From contig NZ_NESJ01000016.1 in assembly GCF_003063645.1 (NCBI RefSeq), positions 1-64,000 on the forward strand: 64,000 nucleotides of DNA, read 5' to 3'. The translations under genes were made by a program, and so were the position numbers. The notes under the pieces are model-generated. The model had not been told where the DNA came from, did not search any database, and saw only the letters and a list, made by a program, of their open reading frames with translations. Source of the stretch: Limnohabitans sp. 2KL-51 (lineage in GTDB: Bacteria; Pseudomonadota; Gammaproteobacteria; Burkholderiales; Burkholderiaceae_C). Positions 1 to 8,185 of the stretch are shown in pieces; positions within the stretch are counted from its first letter, which is position 1; each line of letters opens with the position of its first letter.

Positions 1-335
1 AGTGCTAGACCTGAATATGTTTGAAACCACACCAATATCAACCCTGCTGGGCAAACTGCAGGATGGGCCTGAAATCGGCCAACACCCTATTCAACAAAAC
101 CTCTTCCCAACGTTGGGACACTAGTGAGGAAATCTATCAAATTCACTCCACACAGATAGAGTGCAAAGTCCCACAAAAAAGTCGCTCTAATGCGCTTTTT
201 GTGAGTACTTGCTTCAGTCGAGTCAATTTTCAAAACACACTGACAAAGCAGTCCAAAATTACTCTTGTCCTAGTTAACTGCAAGTGTTAATCTTGTGAGT
301 TTTGCCTATTTATTAAGCAAGTAAGCAGTGAAAAA

Positions 336-359
336 GTGTATCTTTCAGTGTATCTTTTA
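336..359. repeat. 12-bp tandem direct repeat, candidate integrase arm site of a neighbouring element
   Basis: Two adjacent 12-mers, GTGTATCTTTCA and GTGTATCTTTTA, differ at one position. The pair lies 53 bp before the left attachment repeat. Paired 12-bp-period repeats also occur at 553-575 and 16010-16032 with a different sequence. Tyrosine integrases commonly bind short direct arm repeats flanking the core. The different sequence here suggests a different integrase from the one at 553. Confidence 0.45.
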
Positions 360-376
360 TTGAGTGCAATTGAAAA

Positions 377-405
377 AACCCTAAGTAAATCAATCACTTA
401 GGGTT
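377..405. terminator. Hairpin beside the left attachment site
   Basis: A perfect 10-bp inverted repeat, AACCCTAAGT (377-386) and ACTTAGGGTT (396-405), with a 9-nt loop. It would follow the 3' end of the tRNA-Ser gene (minus-strand reading) in an uninserted chromosome or in a tandem element, so it may be the original tRNA terminator. It parallels the hairpin at 16040-16061 beside the intact tRNA. Confidence 0.5.
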
Positions 406-411
406 CTTAGA

Positions 412-425
412 TGGCGGAAGCGGTG
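412..425. repeat. Left attachment site (14-bp copy of the tRNA-Ser 3' end)
   Basis: The 14 bases TGGCGGAAGCGGTG are identical to 16074-16087, which are the CCA end, discriminator, acceptor strand and first T-arm bases of tRNA-Ser (minus strand). The similarity stops at base 426. The surrounding sequence also forms a short dyad (ATGGCGGA at 411-418 with TCCGCCAT at 433-440). This is the remnant expected after site-specific insertion into the tRNA 3' end. Confidence 0.75.
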
Positions 426-552
426 GAAACCATCCGCCATAACCATGAAGTCCCATACAGTCTAAAAATCAAATAAATATATTACTCGACAGATACTTAG
501 CTCAATTTTAGTTTCAGGTAGACCCTTGTAATTCCACATCATCCCCTAACAT

Positions 553-575
553 ATGGCCTACAGAATGGCTCACAG
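553..575. repeat. 12-bp-period direct repeat overlapping the integrase start region
   Basis: ATGGCCTACAG (553-563) and ATGGCTCACAG (565-575), spaced 12 bp, 9 of 11 bases equal. The same repeat (ATGGCCTACAA/ATGGCCTACAG, also 12 bp apart) occurs at 16010-16032 beside the other attachment site. In the excised circle both pairs would flank the core, as integrase arm sites do. The site covers the longest-frame start of the integrase, so integrase binding here could also control its own expression. Confidence 0.55.
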
Positions 576-1794
576 GATCGGGGACATGGGAAAGACCAAT
601 CACATGCCAGGCAAGCTGGCAGCAGTGGCACTCAAGCACCTAAAGGACGGCATCCACGCCGATGGGGGGAACCTCTACCTGCTGGTCCGTGGCGCTAGCA
701 AGTCATGGGTCTTTCGGTTCACATCGCCTGTGGGCGGTCGCAGGCAGATGGGGCTTGGCCCTTTGCACGCAGTGCCACTGGCCGAAGCCCGAAAAAGAGC
801 GGCTGAATTGCGTGAGCAACTCAAACACCCCACCGCCCCCTCAGACCCACTCACCTTCCGTCAAGAAGCACGCATGGCGCAACGCCTCGGGCAACGGCGC
901 ACCAAGACCTTCAGAGAATGTGCAACGACATACATTGATGCTCACCAGAGCGAATGGAGAAACCCGAAGCATGCGCAGCAGTGGACAAACACACTGGCCC
1001 AGTACGCATACCCGGTTTTTGGAGATATCCCCGTAGGTGAAATCGATGAAGCTTTGATTCTGAACGTGCTCACGCCGATTTGGAACACAAAAACAGAGAC
1101 AGCAAAAAGGCTGCGAGGACGGATCGAGTCGGTGCTTGACTGGGCAACCTTCAACAAATACCGACAAGGAGAGAACCCGGCCCGCTGGAAGGGCCATCTG
1201 GAACACTCACTGGCGAAGCCCAGCAAAGTGGCCAAAGTCACGCATCATCCTGCAATGCCCTATCAAGAGCTACCGGGCTTTATGAAAGAACTGAGGGGGC
1301 GTAGCGGGATGGGTGCTAAAGCACTTGAGTTGTTAATCCTGACAGCCTGCAGGTCCGGTGAAATCCGTGGGGCTGTTTGGAATGAAATCGACCTCGGCTG
1401 CAAACTTTGGGTGATACCGGCCCAGAGAATGAAGATGGCTCAGGAACATCGTGTGCCACTCTCGGAAGTTGCGGTTGAATTACTCACTTCCCTTCCGCGC
1501 CTAGATGGCGCAGACCTCGTTTTCCCGAGCAGCAAGCCGAACACTCCTCTTTCGGACATGACTTTGACCGCCGTTTTGCGTAGGTCTAGTGGCAACACAT
1601 ACACGGTTCACGGTTTCAGGTCGTGTTTCAGGGACTGGCTAGCCGAGACAACGAACTACCCCAATGAGGCCTGTGAGCTCGCACTGGCGCACAGCATCAG
1701 CAATAAGGTGGAGGCTGCGTACCGTCGAGGAGACATGCTCGACAAGCGCTTTCACATGATGAATGACTGGGCAAATTACTGTGGGGGTAGCTAA
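553..1794 (+). CDS. int: P4-type tyrosine integrase
   Basis: Site-specific recombinase that would insert and excise this element at tRNA-Ser. The N-terminal part (to about residue 100) matches the DUF4102 arm-binding domain, with the typical HADGGNLYLLVRG and SWVFRF stretches. A central SAM-like core-binding domain follows, then the catalytic domain. Active-site residues are visible: Arg267 in LTACRSGEIRG, His353 and Arg356 in VHGFRSCFRDW, and Tyr390 in EAAYRRG. At 413 aa the length is normal. The longest frame starts at 553, but no ribosome site precedes it; ATG 586, with AGGA ten bases upstream, or ATG 604 fits the family start better. The stop overlaps the next gene by one base (TAATG). 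Confidence 0.93.
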   Translation: MAYRMAHRIGDMGKTNHMPGKLAAVALKHLKDGIHADGGNLYLLVRGASKSWVFRFTSPVGGRRQMGLGPLHAVPLAEARKRAAELREQLKHPTAPSDPLTFRQEARMAQRLGQRRTKTFRECATTYIDAHQSEWRNPKHAQQWTNTLAQYAYPVFGDIPVGEIDEALILNVLTPIWNTKTETAKRLRGRIESVLDWATFNKYRQGENPARWKGHLEHSLAKPSKVAKVTHHPAMPYQELPGFMKELRGRSGMGAKALELLILTACRSGEIRGAVWNEIDLGCKLWVIPAQRMKMAQEHRVPLSEVAVELLTSLPRLDGADLVFPSSKPNTPLSDMTLTAVLRRSSGNTYTVHGFRSCFRDWLAETTNYPNEACELALAHSISNKVEAAYRRGDMLDKRFHMMNDWANYCGGS

Positions 1795-2282
1795 TGAGTG
1801 CCAAACTGAGAGGACGCCCACCAAAAATAGGGACGCTCAAAAATCCGCCAGCCTACATAAGAGATCGAGTGCGCGGTCGTGGTGGTAACCAGAGCGAGAT
1901 CTGGCAGATCGTTCTACAAGATTTGAATGCCACAGTGGAAAAAGTGGAGCCTTACCGCAAGAGTCTACGCATTAAATTTTCAGAGGCTGCAGTGCTTATG
2001 AACGGTGCGTGCGATGGGATAACGGAAAACGAAATTTTGGCGGTAGATGCACGATTGCCATCCATGAGAGAGATGGGAAGAAAAGGAGGAAAGGCAAAGG
2101 GCGAATCAACGCCAATATGGGAGCTTGTTGCTGCAAAGATTGTCGATGACTACTCCGACGAATCCATGAATCGAGCTGCGAAACTAACGTTCGAATCTTG
2201 GCCTAAAAACGATTCACCAGCACCAAGTAAAAGAACAATTCGCAGGTACATCACCAAGCGAAGAGTTGAATTGGCCAAATAG
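1794..2282 (+). CDS. Unknown island protein coupled to the integrase
   Basis: A 162-residue protein whose start codon shares one base with the integrase stop, so translation is probably coupled. I do not recognise a family. The N-terminus is basic and contains RGRPPKIG, an AT-hook-like motif, followed by a charged helical region. A second basic patch, GRKGGKAKGE, lies near residue 100, and the C-terminus is an R/K-rich helix-turn-helix-like segment (PSKRTIRRYITKRR). These features suggest a DNA-binding accessory protein, perhaps helping integration or excision or controlling the element, but that is inference from composition and position. Confidence 0.7.
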   Translation: MSAKLRGRPPKIGTLKNPPAYIRDRVRGRGGNQSEIWQIVLQDLNATVEKVEPYRKSLRIKFSEAAVLMNGACDGITENEILAVDARLPSMREMGRKGGKAKGESTPIWELVAAKIVDDYSDESMNRAAKLTFESWPKNDSPAPSKRTIRRYITKRRVELAK

Positions 2283-2339
2283 CACTTGGGTTAAAAAATA
2301 TTAGCGAAATCATGAGGACTCTTTCAACCAAGGAGTCTC

Positions 2340-2543
2340 ATGGAACAGCACATCACTCCGCGCAAAGCCTTGCGCATCGACAGTGTTATCGAACGCACAG
2401 GGGTTAGCAAAACACACCTGTATCGCCTCATCCAAGCCGAAAAATTTCCACGACCTGTAAAGCTCTCAGAGCGCGTCAGCGTCTGGGATGCTGCCCTGGT
2501 TGACCAGTGGCTTTCATCCAAGTTCGAAGGAGTGAAGGCATGA
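2340..2543 (+). CDS. AlpA-family DNA-binding regulator
   Basis: A 67-residue MerR-like winged-helix protein of the AlpA/phage-regulatory family. The helix-turn-helix with wing is visible in VIERTGVSKTHLYRLI, followed by FPRPVKLSERVSVWDAALVDQWL, the usual AlpA core. Such proteins activate integrase expression or act as excisionases in P4-like elements. Here it precedes the replication gene rather than the integrase. A ribosome site (AAGGAG, 2329-2334) lies upstream. Its TGA stop overlaps the next start (ATGA at 2540-2543), so the two are translationally coupled. Confidence 0.85.
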   Translation: MEQHITPRKALRIDSVIERTGVSKTHLYRLIQAEKFPRPVKLSERVSVWDAALVDQWLSSKFEGVKA

Positions 2544-2941
2544 ACAAAATAACGGCCTCAGGAATTGCAATTGGGATTCACCCCATAACAGGCGATCCAT
2601 ACGCAGCAGAGGTAGTTGATTCAACATTGTGGCCATCAGAACGCGCCACTCGGCAGGCATTGGAGACACTCGTCGAAATACACAACCAAGGCTATGCAGG
2701 GTTGCGTCTTGAGCATTGGCACCTGAAACCGAACGAAACCTTGTTTAGCCGCTGCGTGAATATGTCAACTCCCGAAGGGCGTCTTGTCACGTTCGTAATG
2801 GAATTAGCAGAACGTGGGCGGGCATTTTCCACCGAAGAGGCTTTAAGAATTCTTAAAAAGATCTACCTATCAGAGGGTCTGACGCCGCCAACGCCGCGCC
2901 CTATTAGCGAACAAATTTGCGTCTCAGAAAGCAAGGCTTAA
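2540..2941 (+). CDS. Unknown island protein upstream of the primase
   Basis: A protein of 133 residues starting at ATG 2540, which overlaps the AlpA stop as ATGA; the frame is open further upstream to 2507 but coupling favours 2540. I do not recognise a family. It has no signal peptide or membrane segment. A conserved-looking aromatic/charged core (LEHWHLKPNETLF) is followed by a helical region and a proline-rich tail. It ends four bases before the primase start, so it is part of a four-gene unit with alpA and the primase and may help replication initiation. That role is a guess from position. Confidence 0.7.
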   Translation: MNKITASGIAIGIHPITGDPYAAEVVDSTLWPSERATRQALETLVEIHNQGYAGLRLEHWHLKPNETLFSRCVNMSTPEGRLVTFVMELAERGRAFSTEEALRILKKIYLSEGLTPPTPRPISEQICVSESKA

Positions 2942-2945
2942 AACC

Positions 2946-5285
2946 ATGATCCAAATGTCGACACTCGACCACGCTCTGAACTATGCATCGCTGGGGATGC
3001 GTGTTTTCCCCCTGCACTACATTACGCCAGCTGGCGCGTGCTCATGCGGTGGTTCCTCCGTCAACCCCAAATGCAAACCCGGTAAGCATCCCTTTTCACG
3101 TTTGGTACCTCATGGGCATCGTGATGCCAGCTCTGACGTGGAGCAAATTCGCGAGTGGTTCACCAACACTTTTTACAACCTTGGCTTGGCTACGGGCTGG
3201 GTGAGCGGTATCTTTGTCCTCGATCGAGATGACCGGGACGGAGGGGCAACATCGCTCCAGGCACTTGAAGCTCAATACGGAGTATTGCCTCAAACGCTCA
3301 CACAGACTACCGGTAACGGTGCGCACTATGTATTTCGGCAGACGCAAGAGCTTGACATCAAAAGTCGCGCTGGAAACATTGCACCTGGCATTGATATCAG
3401 AGCTAACGGTGGGTATGTTGTTGCTGCACCAAGCCGACATGAAAATGGCAAGTTCTACACGTGGCAGGGCGAGGGGCTGCCCCAGCTTGATTGGATAGCT
3501 CCCGCGCCAAAGTGGCTGACTGATTTGGCCCTGAACCCGATTGGCAAGCAGTCCACTGGGGGCATAGTGAACACCAAACCAGCAGCCAATACCGGAGTTT
3601 TCACAATCCCCGACCAGATCTCGGATGGCCAAGGACGTGAGGATTACATCCTACGGTACGCTGGGCATCTGCGGGGCAAGGGGCTTGATCAGTCAACAGT
3701 CGAGCGAACGTTACTCGATTACAACCAGTTGCATATTTCACCACCCCTCGACGAAGAGGTCGTCCTCGATCGCTCACGCAGATATCAGCAAACCTCAGCA
3801 AACGAACCAGAAGTGTGGCCTGACCCGACAGAAATCAGCGCCTCATTGCCAGGTGTGATTAAGTTTGACGAGCGTTTGCTTCCCGATGTCTTTGCACCTT
3901 GGATCAAAGATATCGCCGAGCGTATGCAATGCCCTATTGAATATCTTGCAGTTGGTGCACTGGTAGGCGCAGGCGCTGTAGTTGGTAATCGGATCGGGGT
4001 GCAGCCTAAAAAGCATGACACTGGTTGGGTAGAGGTGCCGAATTTATGGGGTGCCGTAGTTGGTCGACCTGGAGTCATGAAGTCGCCAGCACTTGATCAA
4101 GTCCTTGCACCCGTACGGAAGCTGGAATCTACTGCTCAGGCGGCCTTTGCTACGACGTTGGCAAAGTATGAAATTGATCGGATGATTTATGAAGCAACGA
4201 AGAAACAGCTTGAAGCACAGATCAAAAAGGGTGCCGGCGTTTCAATCAATCAACTCCCGGTTGAACCACAAAAACCTGAGCCACCGCGACATCTACTCAA
4301 CGATGCAACTTATCAAAAACTTGGCCAAGTACTATCAGGCAACCCGCACGGTGTACTGGTATTTCAAGACGAACTCTCCGGTCTGCTGGTTCGCCTTGAT
4401 GAAAAGGGACAGGAAGCTGCAAGAGCCTTTTATTTGGAGGCATGGAACGGCAAGCAAAGCTACACCTTCGATCGTGTAGAACGCGGGACGCTACATATTC
4501 CACGGTTATCCATTTCACTGCTCGGGGGACTTCAGCCAACAAAGTTGCGTGAGTATCTGCACTCAGCCGTAACCGGCGGGAAAGGCGACGATGGGCTTGC
4601 TCAACGACTGCAGTTGCTTGTTTATCCAGACTTGAACGAAAAGTGGAACATGGTCGACCGTCAGGTGGACCTAGCTGCTGCAGACGCAGCAAACGATGTT
4701 TTTTTTCGACTAGCTGTTTTAAACCCTATATCCCTAGGCGCAAGGCAAGTCTACACAGACAGCATCCCAGTTTTGCAGTTCACAGAGGAAGCACAGGAGC
4801 GCTTTAATTTATGGTGGACTGCGTTGGAAAACGAATTACGCAATGGGGTCAACTCTCCTTTCATGGAGTCGCACATCAGCAAATACCGAAAGCTTGTGCC
4901 TGCACTCGCACTTTTGGACCATTTGATTGTTGGTAGCACCGGGGGAATCGGAATTGATTCACTGAAACGTGCCATTGCGTGGAAGAAATTTCTGTTGTCG
5001 CATGCTGAGCGTGCTTACGCAGCTGTAACAGCAGGATCGAAAGATGCAGCTAAGGCTCTGGCAAAGCACATAAAGCAGGGTGACCTGCAGGACGGTTTTA
5101 CTGTCCGCAATGTGTACCGAAAAAACTGGTCACTACTCGCCACGGTCAAGGAGGCAACTGAAGCAACTGAAGTTCTTCAAGACTTGGGGTGGCTGCGTGC
5201 GGTTCGTGACGACAAAGTCAGTGCAAATGATGGGCGGCCGACCGTGCGGTTCATGATCAACCCAAAGGTGGCAACTGGGGGGTAA
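2946..5285 (+). CDS. Primase-polymerase / DUF3987 replication protein
   Basis: A 779-residue two-part replication protein. Residues about 1-190 form a bifunctional primase/polymerase (prim-pol) domain: ALNYASLGMRVFPL, then PGKHPF, the acidic catalytic motif FVLDRDDRDGG, and later GNGAHYVF and GIDIRANGGYVVAAPS. Residues about 290-700 match DUF3987, a helicase-like domain with a P-loop-type stretch (VVGRPGVMKSPAL) and an acidic Walker-B-like segment (VLVFQDELSGLL). It would prime and drive replication of the excised element, as the P4 alpha protein does. It is followed by a strong terminator at 5304. Base use is AT-richer than the chromosomal half of the window, consistent with transfer. Confidence 0.88.
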   Translation: MIQMSTLDHALNYASLGMRVFPLHYITPAGACSCGGSSVNPKCKPGKHPFSRLVPHGHRDASSDVEQIREWFTNTFYNLGLATGWVSGIFVLDRDDRDGGATSLQALEAQYGVLPQTLTQTTGNGAHYVFRQTQELDIKSRAGNIAPGIDIRANGGYVVAAPSRHENGKFYTWQGEGLPQLDWIAPAPKWLTDLALNPIGKQSTGGIVNTKPAANTGVFTIPDQISDGQGREDYILRYAGHLRGKGLDQSTVERTLLDYNQLHISPPLDEEVVLDRSRRYQQTSANEPEVWPDPTEISASLPGVIKFDERLLPDVFAPWIKDIAERMQCPIEYLAVGALVGAGAVVGNRIGVQPKKHDTGWVEVPNLWGAVVGRPGVMKSPALDQVLAPVRKLESTAQAAFATTLAKYEIDRMIYEATKKQLEAQIKKGAGVSINQLPVEPQKPEPPRHLLNDATYQKLGQVLSGNPHGVLVFQDELSGLLVRLDEKGQEAARAFYLEAWNGKQSYTFDRVERGTLHIPRLSISLLGGLQPTKLREYLHSAVTGGKGDDGLAQRLQLLVYPDLNEKWNMVDRQVDLAAADAANDVFFRLAVLNPISLGARQVYTDSIPVLQFTEEAQERFNLWWTALENELRNGVNSPFMESHISKYRKLVPALALLDHLIVGSTGGIGIDSLKRAIAWKKFLLSHAERAYAAVTAGSKDAAKALAKHIKQGDLQDGFTVRNVYRKNWSLLATVKEATEATEVLQDLGWLRAVRDDKVSANDGRPTVRFMINPKVATGG

Positions 5286-5291
5286 TGGCAG

Positions 5292-5450
5292 TTTTGTCAG
5301 TGGAGAGGGGCTACCGCCCCTCTTTAAGTTCAATATCTTCTATGAACTGACAAAAGTGACTGATCAATTAAATAGCCGTATGGCATTTTTGTCAGTGCTT
5401 AAGTTTCGTTGGTGGATTTCACGGGTGGCAGGGGTTGCCCAGTGACAAAA
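5292..5450. repeat. Four TTTTGTCAGT-type repeats in alternating orientation
   Basis: TTTTGTCAGTG at 5292-5302, the reverse complement ACTGACAAAA at 5346-5355, TTTTGTCAGTG again at 5387-5397, and reverse GTGACAAAA at 5442-5450. Orientation alternates and spacing is roughly 54, 41 and 55 bp. They surround the terminator after the primase and precede the gene at 5507. They could be operators for an island regulator or part of a replication origin. Confidence 0.5.
5304..5326 (+). terminator. Rho-independent terminator after the primase
   Basis: Perfect 8-bp stem AGAGGGGC (5304-5311) and GCCCCTCT (5316-5323) with a TACC loop, followed by a short T run. It lies 19 bp after the primase stop and ends the alpA-primase unit. 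Confidence 0.8.
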
Positions 5451-5506
5451 CCGACAGAAGTTATCGTCCCATGCCGGAAAACATGTTATCACCACAGGAG
5501 GTAAAA

Positions 5507-5857
5507 ATGAGCACTTATATGGACTCCGTCCGCGCACAATCCGAAACCCAAATTTCCAACAAGTTAGCAACCCGCGAGGCCAGCAACCAAAAATCTGAGG
5601 CTGAGTGGACCGAGCGCCTCACCCCGCTGGAGGACCGCCTTGCCAAGCTGCTGGCAACCATCCCCGCAGAGATCAAGAGCCAAGGCCTATCACTGCCTGC
5701 ACTTCGAACCATGCTGGCAGGCAAATGGCGCGGGAAATGCCATCCAGGCGAGCTGGGTATAGCGCTAAGACGGCTGGGCTATGAGCGCCGCCGCAACTGG
5801 AATGACGGTAGTCAGAGCTTCTGCGCTTTGTGGTACCAGTCCGACGTTGAAAAATAG
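5507..5857 (+). CDS. Unknown small island protein with strong ribosome site
   Basis: A 116-residue protein. The frame is open from 5435, but ATG 5507 is preceded at ideal distance by AGGAGG (5496-5501), so I take that start. It has a charged coiled-coil-like N-terminal half (residues about 10-65). The C-terminal half (LPALRTMLAGKWRGKCHPGELGIALRRLGYERRR) resembles the small winged-helix module found at the end of replication or regulatory proteins of mobile elements, where a final W..N....WY pattern recognises DNA. No family name can be given with confidence. It stands alone after the primase terminator and is controlled from the repeat-rich region in front of it. Confidence 0.7.
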   Translation: MSTYMDSVRAQSETQISNKLATREASNQKSEAEWTERLTPLEDRLAKLLATIPAEIKSQGLSLPALRTMLAGKWRGKCHPGELGIALRRLGYERRRNWNDGSQSFCALWYQSDVEK

Positions 5858-6002
5858 GCGCAAAGGGCAACTCAACGATTGAGTAAAAATTGACTAGCAG
5901 AATTCGACCCAAAGTGGACAAACGTTGAGCTGGGGTGGATGTCTGCGTGAGCGGTCATCGGGTCATATGTGCTGTCGGACAGAAGTCGGCCGTTAACAGA
6001 CA

Positions 6003-7574
6003 TTACAAATTCGGCATGGACAAGCCGCTACCAGTTTCACTTGCAGACTCCGCTTGTAGATCAAGTAAGTCGGCAAGCAACAGATGACCCATCTCGTGAT
6101 GTGGAAACAGACGTTGCAGATAAGTTGGAAGATTCTCAGAAAGATCAGGAAAGATTTTTTTCAAGGCACTGAACGTCTTCAGCGCAGCAGGGTATTTACC
6201 TTGCCGAGCTTGAATGGCTGCAAAAAACAGCAGACTTTGCGGAAATGTCTGTGGATTGACCTTCGAAAGGTAATTCAGCGCTTTGTCCAAGTTCCCTTGA
6301 CGGTATTCGTTGGCGTAATACGGGAGCCAGTACCAATCTGGATGCAATGGGGTGAGTTCCCGGGCGCGGTCCATGAGCACGAGGCCATCCTCCCAGTCCC
6401 CATTGCATGCAGTGAACACCCCGATCCCTGCCATGATGTCTGATCTGTAAGGCGCCAGCTTCAATACTTTGCTTGAATATTCTTTAAATAGTGATTTTTC
6501 GCCTCTTTGATAATGCGATGACGCCAATGCGTAGATGGCTGTAACACAGTCCGGGGCCAACGTCAAAGCATGCATGGCGCACCGGATGGATTCGTTCAAG
6601 GCCTTACTGTGCGTAAGAGCCTTTTCAAAACCGAAGACATGCTCGTTCCAGTGAATACCAGACAGGCAAGCCCAGGCTTCTGCATACAGCGGTGCATTTT
6701 GGACTGCTGACAGCAGAGACGCTTTGGCAATCGCATGCGATTGGGGGGTGTACTTTTCAGTGTGGGCATAAAAGTGGAGAACGGCCGCATAAGCCGACCC
6801 GTCTGAGGGCTTGTTTCGAACCAGGCGTGAAATGACCCCTGAAGGCGTAGCCAGCGAAGCTGCAATCTTGAGGGCGATTTCATTTTGAAACTCGAACAAC
6901 TGAGATGGATCGCTTGGGAGCTCGAATTTTTGTGACCACATCACTTGGCAAGTCTTCACATCCGTCAGTTTGGACAAGATTTCATACCCTCCGGGTTTGA
7001 ACCGGACGGAGCCATCCAAGACGTAATCGGCGTTCTCATTCGCGGCCGATAAAAACTTGGCACGCGAGGCTTCTGAATAGTCCATTTGATGGGTCATAGA
7101 AATCAGCCTCAGCGTACGGGTCTGCGCCAACATGTGAATCAAGTCATGCGCCATACCGATGCATATCTCCAGCTGCGAAGAGTCTCCTCCCAGGTTCTGA
7201 AACGGAATGATGGCCAGACGCGGCGAAAAATTGGATTGGTCGTCCGCACTGGGCACCAAATCAAGGCCGTAACAACCTGCAAGGATGCTCAATTGCCAGC
7301 TTTGGTTGCGTCCCTCTTGCCGGTAGAAGTCAGTTAGTAGCGTCTTGAGGCGACTAATTTGGACACGGTGAATGGAGGACTTCTCGGCTTGTTGCGCAGT
7401 GAGCTGAAAGAACGCGGTTGCCACCAATTGAGCGGTGACGTTCTCTGCCCCTAAAGCAGCAGTTCTGTCTGCCAAGAATTCGAGCAGTTTGCAGATTTTT
7501 GAAGCCCGCTTGAAGGTCTCGGAACCCAAAACCGCTTTGACTGAGTTATCGAATTGGAGGGAATGGTGCTTCAT
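6003..7574 (-). CDS. TolB/TPR-type regulator of the CadC-cyclase-like family
   Basis: A 523-residue cytosolic protein. Residues about 1-110 resemble the N-terminal domain found ahead of TolB-like and TPR modules in predicted adenylate-cyclase-like regulators: a small helical region with FKRASKICKLLEFL and IHRVQISRLKTLLTDFY, ending in a beta hairpin. Residues about 118-240 match the TolB-like domain (LAIIPFQNLGG and YVLDGSVRF). The rest (about 265-500) is TPR-like helical hairpins with many Ala/Tyr/Leu pairs (AEAWACLSGIHW, MAGIGVFTACNGDWEDGL). No membrane segment or cyclase domain is evident. It is divergent from the membrane HTH gene at 7708 across a 16-bp palindrome and probably regulates that cargo block. 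Confidence 0.72.
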   Translation of the reverse strand: MKHHSLQFDNSVKAVLGSETFKRASKICKLLEFLADRTAALGAENVTAQLVATAFFQLTAQQAEKSSIHRVQISRLKTLLTDFYRQEGRNQSWQLSILAGCYGLDLVPSADDQSNFSPRLAIIPFQNLGGDSSQLEICIGMAHDLIHMLAQTRTLRLISMTHQMDYSEASRAKFLSAANENADYVLDGSVRFKPGGYEILSKLTDVKTCQVMWSQKFELPSDPSQLFEFQNEIALKIAASLATPSGVISRLVRNKPSDGSAYAAVLHFYAHTEKYTPQSHAIAKASLLSAVQNAPLYAEAWACLSGIHWNEHVFGFEKALTHSKALNESIRCAMHALTLAPDCVTAIYALASSHYQRGEKSLFKEYSSKVLKLAPYRSDIMAGIGVFTACNGDWEDGLVLMDRARELTPLHPDWYWLPYYANEYRQGNLDKALNYLSKVNPQTFPQSLLFFAAIQARQGKYPAALKTFSALKKIFPDLSENLPTYLQRLFPHHEMGHLLLADLLDLQAESASETGSGLSMPNL

Positions 7575-7656
7575 GAGAAAAAAGGCGCATTAAAAAAATC
7601 AGGGCTGACAACTGAAATTGCATAGGTGACTGTGAAGGCCTTCAAAACAATCTTGA

Positions 7657-7672
7657 ATGTAACGCGTTACAT
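7657..7672. promoter_or_regulatory. 16-bp perfect palindrome between divergent genes
   Basis: ATGTAACGCGTTACAT is a perfect dyad lying 84 bp before the minus-strand regulator start (7574) and 35 bp before the plus-strand gene start (7708). Its position between divergent genes makes it a good candidate operator for a dimeric regulator, possibly the small HTH protein itself. Confidence 0.6.
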
Positions 7673-7707
7673 GCACTAGCTTGGATTGCTTGACTACAGT
7701 AGTAGAA

Positions 7708-8172
7708 ATGGACATTCTTAACCAATCATTGCCCATCAAAATGACTTCGCCCAGTACCAGCAGATCTCAAATCTGGTCAGCAGACTATGCGAGTTTGCTG
7801 GTGGAGGGGCGCCAGGCGGCCGGTCTTGAGCAAACTACCTTAGCCATGGAGAACACGCTGAGTTTGAAACAGCTGCAAGAGCTGGAAACGGGTGGTTGCT
7901 CGGCCTTTTATTCGGAAAGCATCAAGTACACGACTGGGGTCAAACTCCTGCGCAAACTGGGACTGGCATTCGACCACCTAGAGCTCGTCAATGAGGAGCC
8001 TCCCTCGGATGTAACGGAAGCGGCACAGGTGGCCCCGAACAAAGATGAGCCAATTCTGGCCACCTCAGAGCCTGTGACATTGTTGAATTCCGGCTCCAAC
8101 TCCCAAGCAAGCGCGTGGCGAATCATTGCCATTATGGCAATGTTGATTGCACTTGCCTATTTCATGAATTAA
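7708..8172 (+). CDS. RodZ-like HTH protein with C-terminal membrane anchor
   Basis: A protein of 154 residues from ATG 7708 (the frame is open from 7681, and 7741 is a third possible start). The N-terminal half has a Cro/RodZ-type helix-turn-helix region (SLLVEGRQAAGLEQTTLAME and ELETGGCSAFYSE). A Pro/Ser/Thr-rich linker of about 40 residues follows. The C-terminus is one hydrophobic helix (IIAIMAMLIALAYFM) ending with Asn. A tail-anchored one-component membrane regulator is the simplest reading. It is divergent from the TolB/TPR gene and 13 bp upstream of the large surface protein, so it may control or be coexpressed with it. Confidence 0.7.
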   Translation: MDILNQSLPIKMTSPSTSRSQIWSADYASLLVEGRQAAGLEQTTLAMENTLSLKQLQELETGGCSAFYSESIKYTTGVKLLRKLGLAFDHLELVNEEPPSDVTEAAQVAPNKDEPILATSEPVTLLNSGSNSQASAWRIIAIMAMLIALAYFMN

Positions 8173-8185
8173 GCATTTAGATAAC

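Larger units (their letters stand above)
1..411. other. Left flank of the island, no convincing gene
   Basis: AT-rich stretch outside the left attachment site. An 89-codon frame at 21-290 (plus) has no recognisable domain, no good ribosome site and a low-complexity composition, so I do not call it a gene. The segment ends with a 12-bp-period direct repeat and a terminator-like hairpin directly before the attachment site. The right end of the island has the same layout, so this flank may be the end of a second element inserted in the same tRNA site. Confidence 0.5.

Noticed and set aside
21..290. 89-codon open frame in the left flank
   Set aside because: No ribosome site, no family pattern, biased composition; likely chance in AT-rich DNA.
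553..5857. Complete prophage
   Set aside because: No capsid, tail, packaging or lysis genes; only integrase, regulator and primase.
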